DNA of 20,839 bases, taken from a virus. Below the pieces are notes generated by a model that saw nothing but the letters and a program-made list of their open reading frames with translations, did no database searches and had not been told where the DNA came from. Shown piece after piece: positions 19,670 to 20,839 of the stretch. The DNA is taken from the IMG/VR virus record IMGVR_UViG_3300048593_000688, positions 1 through 20,839 of that record, one strand, 5' to 3'. Positions within the stretch are counted from its first letter, which is position 1; each line of letters starts with the position of its first letter. The translations under genes and the position numbers were made by a program.

Positions 19670-19720
19670 ACTATACGCCTTCTTACTTGAATTGTCAAGA
19701 TAATTTTGATACACTAAGAT
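19670..19720. promoter_or_regulatory. Back-to-back strong promoters sharing a palindrome
   Basis: Leftward: TTGACA (19693-19698), 17 bp, TATAGT (19670-19675), in front of the whole NblA-to-nrdB series. Rightward: TTGTCA (19692-19697), 17 bp, TAAGAT (19715-19720), in front of the gene at 19744. The overlapping -35 boxes lie in the palindrome CTTGA-ATTG-TCAAG (19686-19699), so one protein bound there, or polymerase itself, would choose between the two directions. Confidence 0.7.
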
Positions 19721-19743
19721 TAGAAAAATTTATATTAATACAA

Positions 19744-20178
19744 ATGTTCGACAGTGCTATTGGAGTTGCGGGGAAATTTCTAGAAAATCCCACAATTAAG
19801 GCTAATGCCTCTCTATCCTTTTCCGTGGCTACAGGCTCGACTATAACTACAGATAGCGTAGGCAATCCGATCATAAGCCCTGCAGCGATGGAATCCGTAG
19901 TAATTACCTGTTGGTTGCAGCAGTCAAAACCGCCTGTAGCAGAAGTACAAGAAGGTAGTTATCTCGATTGTGAATATTTTGAGGGAAGATTAGTAAAGCC
20001 TAAAGATTACCCGCTCCCAATCAGGACTACAGGGGAACTACAAGTAACAATTAATGGCAGAATCGGTCTTGTCAGGCAGTTAAATGTGTTTGAGTCTCCA
20101 ACAAGTCAACAGTTAGGAATTGCCGCAAAACTAGGACGGAGAATTAAACTTTATGCAAGATTTGATCAGGGTAGTTAA
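19744..20178 (+). CDS. Probable phage structural protein, unknown
   Basis: A 144-residue protein starting at ATG 19744 (MFDSAIGVAGKFLENPTIKA). An earlier ATG at 19687 is rejected because the promoter lies over it. It is beta-rich with a central DCEYFEGRLVKPKDYP and a C-terminal LGRRIKLYARFDQG. Size and style are like small phage head-completion or tail-completion proteins, but I cannot match a family. It is the only plus-strand gene in this part and converges on a small minus-strand gene, overlapping it by four bases. Confidence 0.6.
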   Translation: MFDSAIGVAGKFLENPTIKANASLSFSVATGSTITTDSVGNPIISPAAMESVVITCWLQQSKPPVAEVQEGSYLDCEYFEGRLVKPKDYPLPIRTTGELQVTINGRIGLVRQLNVFESPTSQQLGIAAKLGRRIKLYARFDQGS

Positions 20179-20336
20179 GTACCGGAACCTTTTAAGTAGC
20201 CGAGGTATCCTGAAACAATTGCCACGATAACATTGCCGTAGGTGTCAGTAGTTTCAGGAGTAAAAAAAGAATGAATCAAGCAGGCGAAAACAATTAAAAC
20301 ACAGACAATAGACGGGTCTAACTTAAGATATGACAT
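20175..20336 (-). CDS. Small two-helix membrane protein
   Basis: Read directly from the minus strand, 53 residues: MSYLKLDPSIVCVLIVFACL, a polar turn SFFTPETTDTYG, then NVIVAIVSGYLGYLKGSGT. Two hydrophobic segments (about 8-24 and 36-49) with a short loop fit a holin-like or other small inner-membrane protein. The ATG lies inside the end of the RusA-like gene (14-bp overlap), so translation is coupled. Holin is a possibility from topology only, and no lysin is seen in the window. Confidence 0.65.
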   Translation of the reverse strand: MSYLKLDPSIVCVLIVFACLIHSFFTPETTDTYGNVIVAIVSGYLGYLKGSGT

Positions 20337-20733
20337 TGCTGTTATCATCCTCTATAAAAATTTTCCTTAGAATTGGTTTATCACTAATTGTTAACTTTAA
20401 TTCGTCTTTCGTCCATTTTGTGAATATTGAATCGTATTCATAAATATATTTTAAACTGTCATCGACAATAACTCCTGCTTTTTTTAGCCCATCATTGACA
20501 TATTTTGCGCTACCACAAACATTATCAGGGTCACGCCCAAGGTTTTTAATTCGCCATTCGTAAAGCATCCATACTTTGTCAGGAAAACATGGAATTTCTT
20601 GTTCTATAATAAGTTTTTGTATATTAAAATCCCATTCTTTTTTAGTAGTTGCGCTTTTAAATTTATTTGCACGAGCTAATCTTATTTGATCATTAAGAGT
20701 CGGCGGAAGTGGACAGATAAAAATCGCTTTCAT
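20323..20733 (-). CDS. rusA: RusA-like Holliday junction resolvase
   Basis: A 136-residue protein. The family signature is near residues 61-100: RDPDNVCGSAKYVNDGLKKA, with D68 and D70, then VIVDDSL with D91 and D92, the acidic metal-binding residues of RusA. The N-terminal FICPLPPTLNDQIRLARANK matches the usual start. RusA cuts four-way DNA junctions, here most likely to clear branched replication intermediates before packaging. Its ATG overlaps the stop of the upstream gene (ATGA). Confidence 0.85.
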   Translation of the reverse strand: MKAIFICPLPPTLNDQIRLARANKFKSATTKKEWDFNIQKLIIEQEIPCFPDKVWMLYEWRIKNLGRDPDNVCGSAKYVNDGLKKAGVIVDDSLKYIYEYDSIFTKWTKDELKLTISDKPILRKIFIEDDNSNVIS

Positions 20734-20839
20734 AATCTTATTGGGCGATACTTTTTAAATATCATTAACAAATCATCAGGAATTGTACCAAGTTGACCAG
20801 TCCCATAATTGATTTTTGCCTCTTCAAAAGGTAATTCAA
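20730..20839 (-). CDS. Hypothetical protein, N-terminal part outside window
   Basis: The last 35 codons of a gene that enters from the right edge: ELPFEEAKINYGTGQLGTIP, then DDLLMIFKKYRPIRL, and TGA overlapping the rusA start. Coupling to rusA suggests a shared replication or recombination role. The fragment is too short for a family call. Confidence 0.55.
   Translation of the reverse strand, partial: ELPFEEAKINYGTGQLGTIPDDLLMIFKKYRPIRL

Overview
The window looks like part of a cyanophage genome, or of a temperate phage or phage-plasmid replicating in a freshwater cyanobacterium. At the left edge it carries a large terminase subunit. In the middle is a block of tail and fibre genes, and on the right is a long minus-strand set of takeover and nucleotide genes: an NblA-type phycobilisome-degradation protein, a cyanobacterial three-domain thymidylate synthase and both subunits of class I ribonucleotide reductase. 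NblA only makes sense in a phycobilisome-bearing host. NblA genes are known from Microcystis and Planktothrix phages, but I cannot name the host from this sequence. Base composition is AT-rich (about 35-40% GC by eye), apart from one GC-rich tail gene.

Layout: (1) 1-3369, the 3' part of terminase on +, then five small minus-strand genes, among them a HigA-like antitoxin homologue without a visible toxin, a possible 2OG-Fe(II) oxygenase and a DUF6876 protein. (2) 3370-6360, a regulatory block: a divergent promoter, a small Xre repressor, a tRNA with a CAU anticodon, a duplicated fragment of a PadR gene, a possible transposon end, a divergent pair (putative DNA-binding protein and SAP-domain protein) separated by repeated operator-like sites, PadR, and a winged-helix protein. 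(3) 6409-7357, a non-coding AT-rich stretch with four 21-bp tandem iterons, four interrupted palindromes sharing one half-site, a duplicated 30-bp module, and terminators facing in from both sides. This is my candidate replication origin or maintenance locus. (4) 7540-10844, five tightly packed plus-strand structural genes ending in a GC-rich lectin-like fibre tip, followed by a broken remnant of another such tip. (5) 19633 down to 11030, one long minus-strand gene series behind a strong promoter. (6) 19744-20839, a plus-strand gene of unknown function facing a RusA-like resolvase and a small membrane protein.

The right-hand series appears to act as one programme. NblA would direct breakdown of the host antenna and release amino acids, while ribonucleotide reductase and the ThyA-like enzyme would supply dNTPs for phage replication. 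RusA would resolve branched DNA before terminase packages it. These roles are inferred from protein families.

Several genes are broken: an in-frame TAG in the DUF7736-like gene, an in-frame TAA in a 49-codon gene, and one-base shifts at A-runs in two others. They may show real decay, leaky expression or sequencing error, and I cannot tell these apart from the sequence alone. Six small genes, intact or broken, that are easily missed were read directly from the bases: 17850-17993, 17983-18132, 19423-19633, 20175-20336, the amber-interrupted reading of 15113-15529, and the partial gene at 20730-20839.
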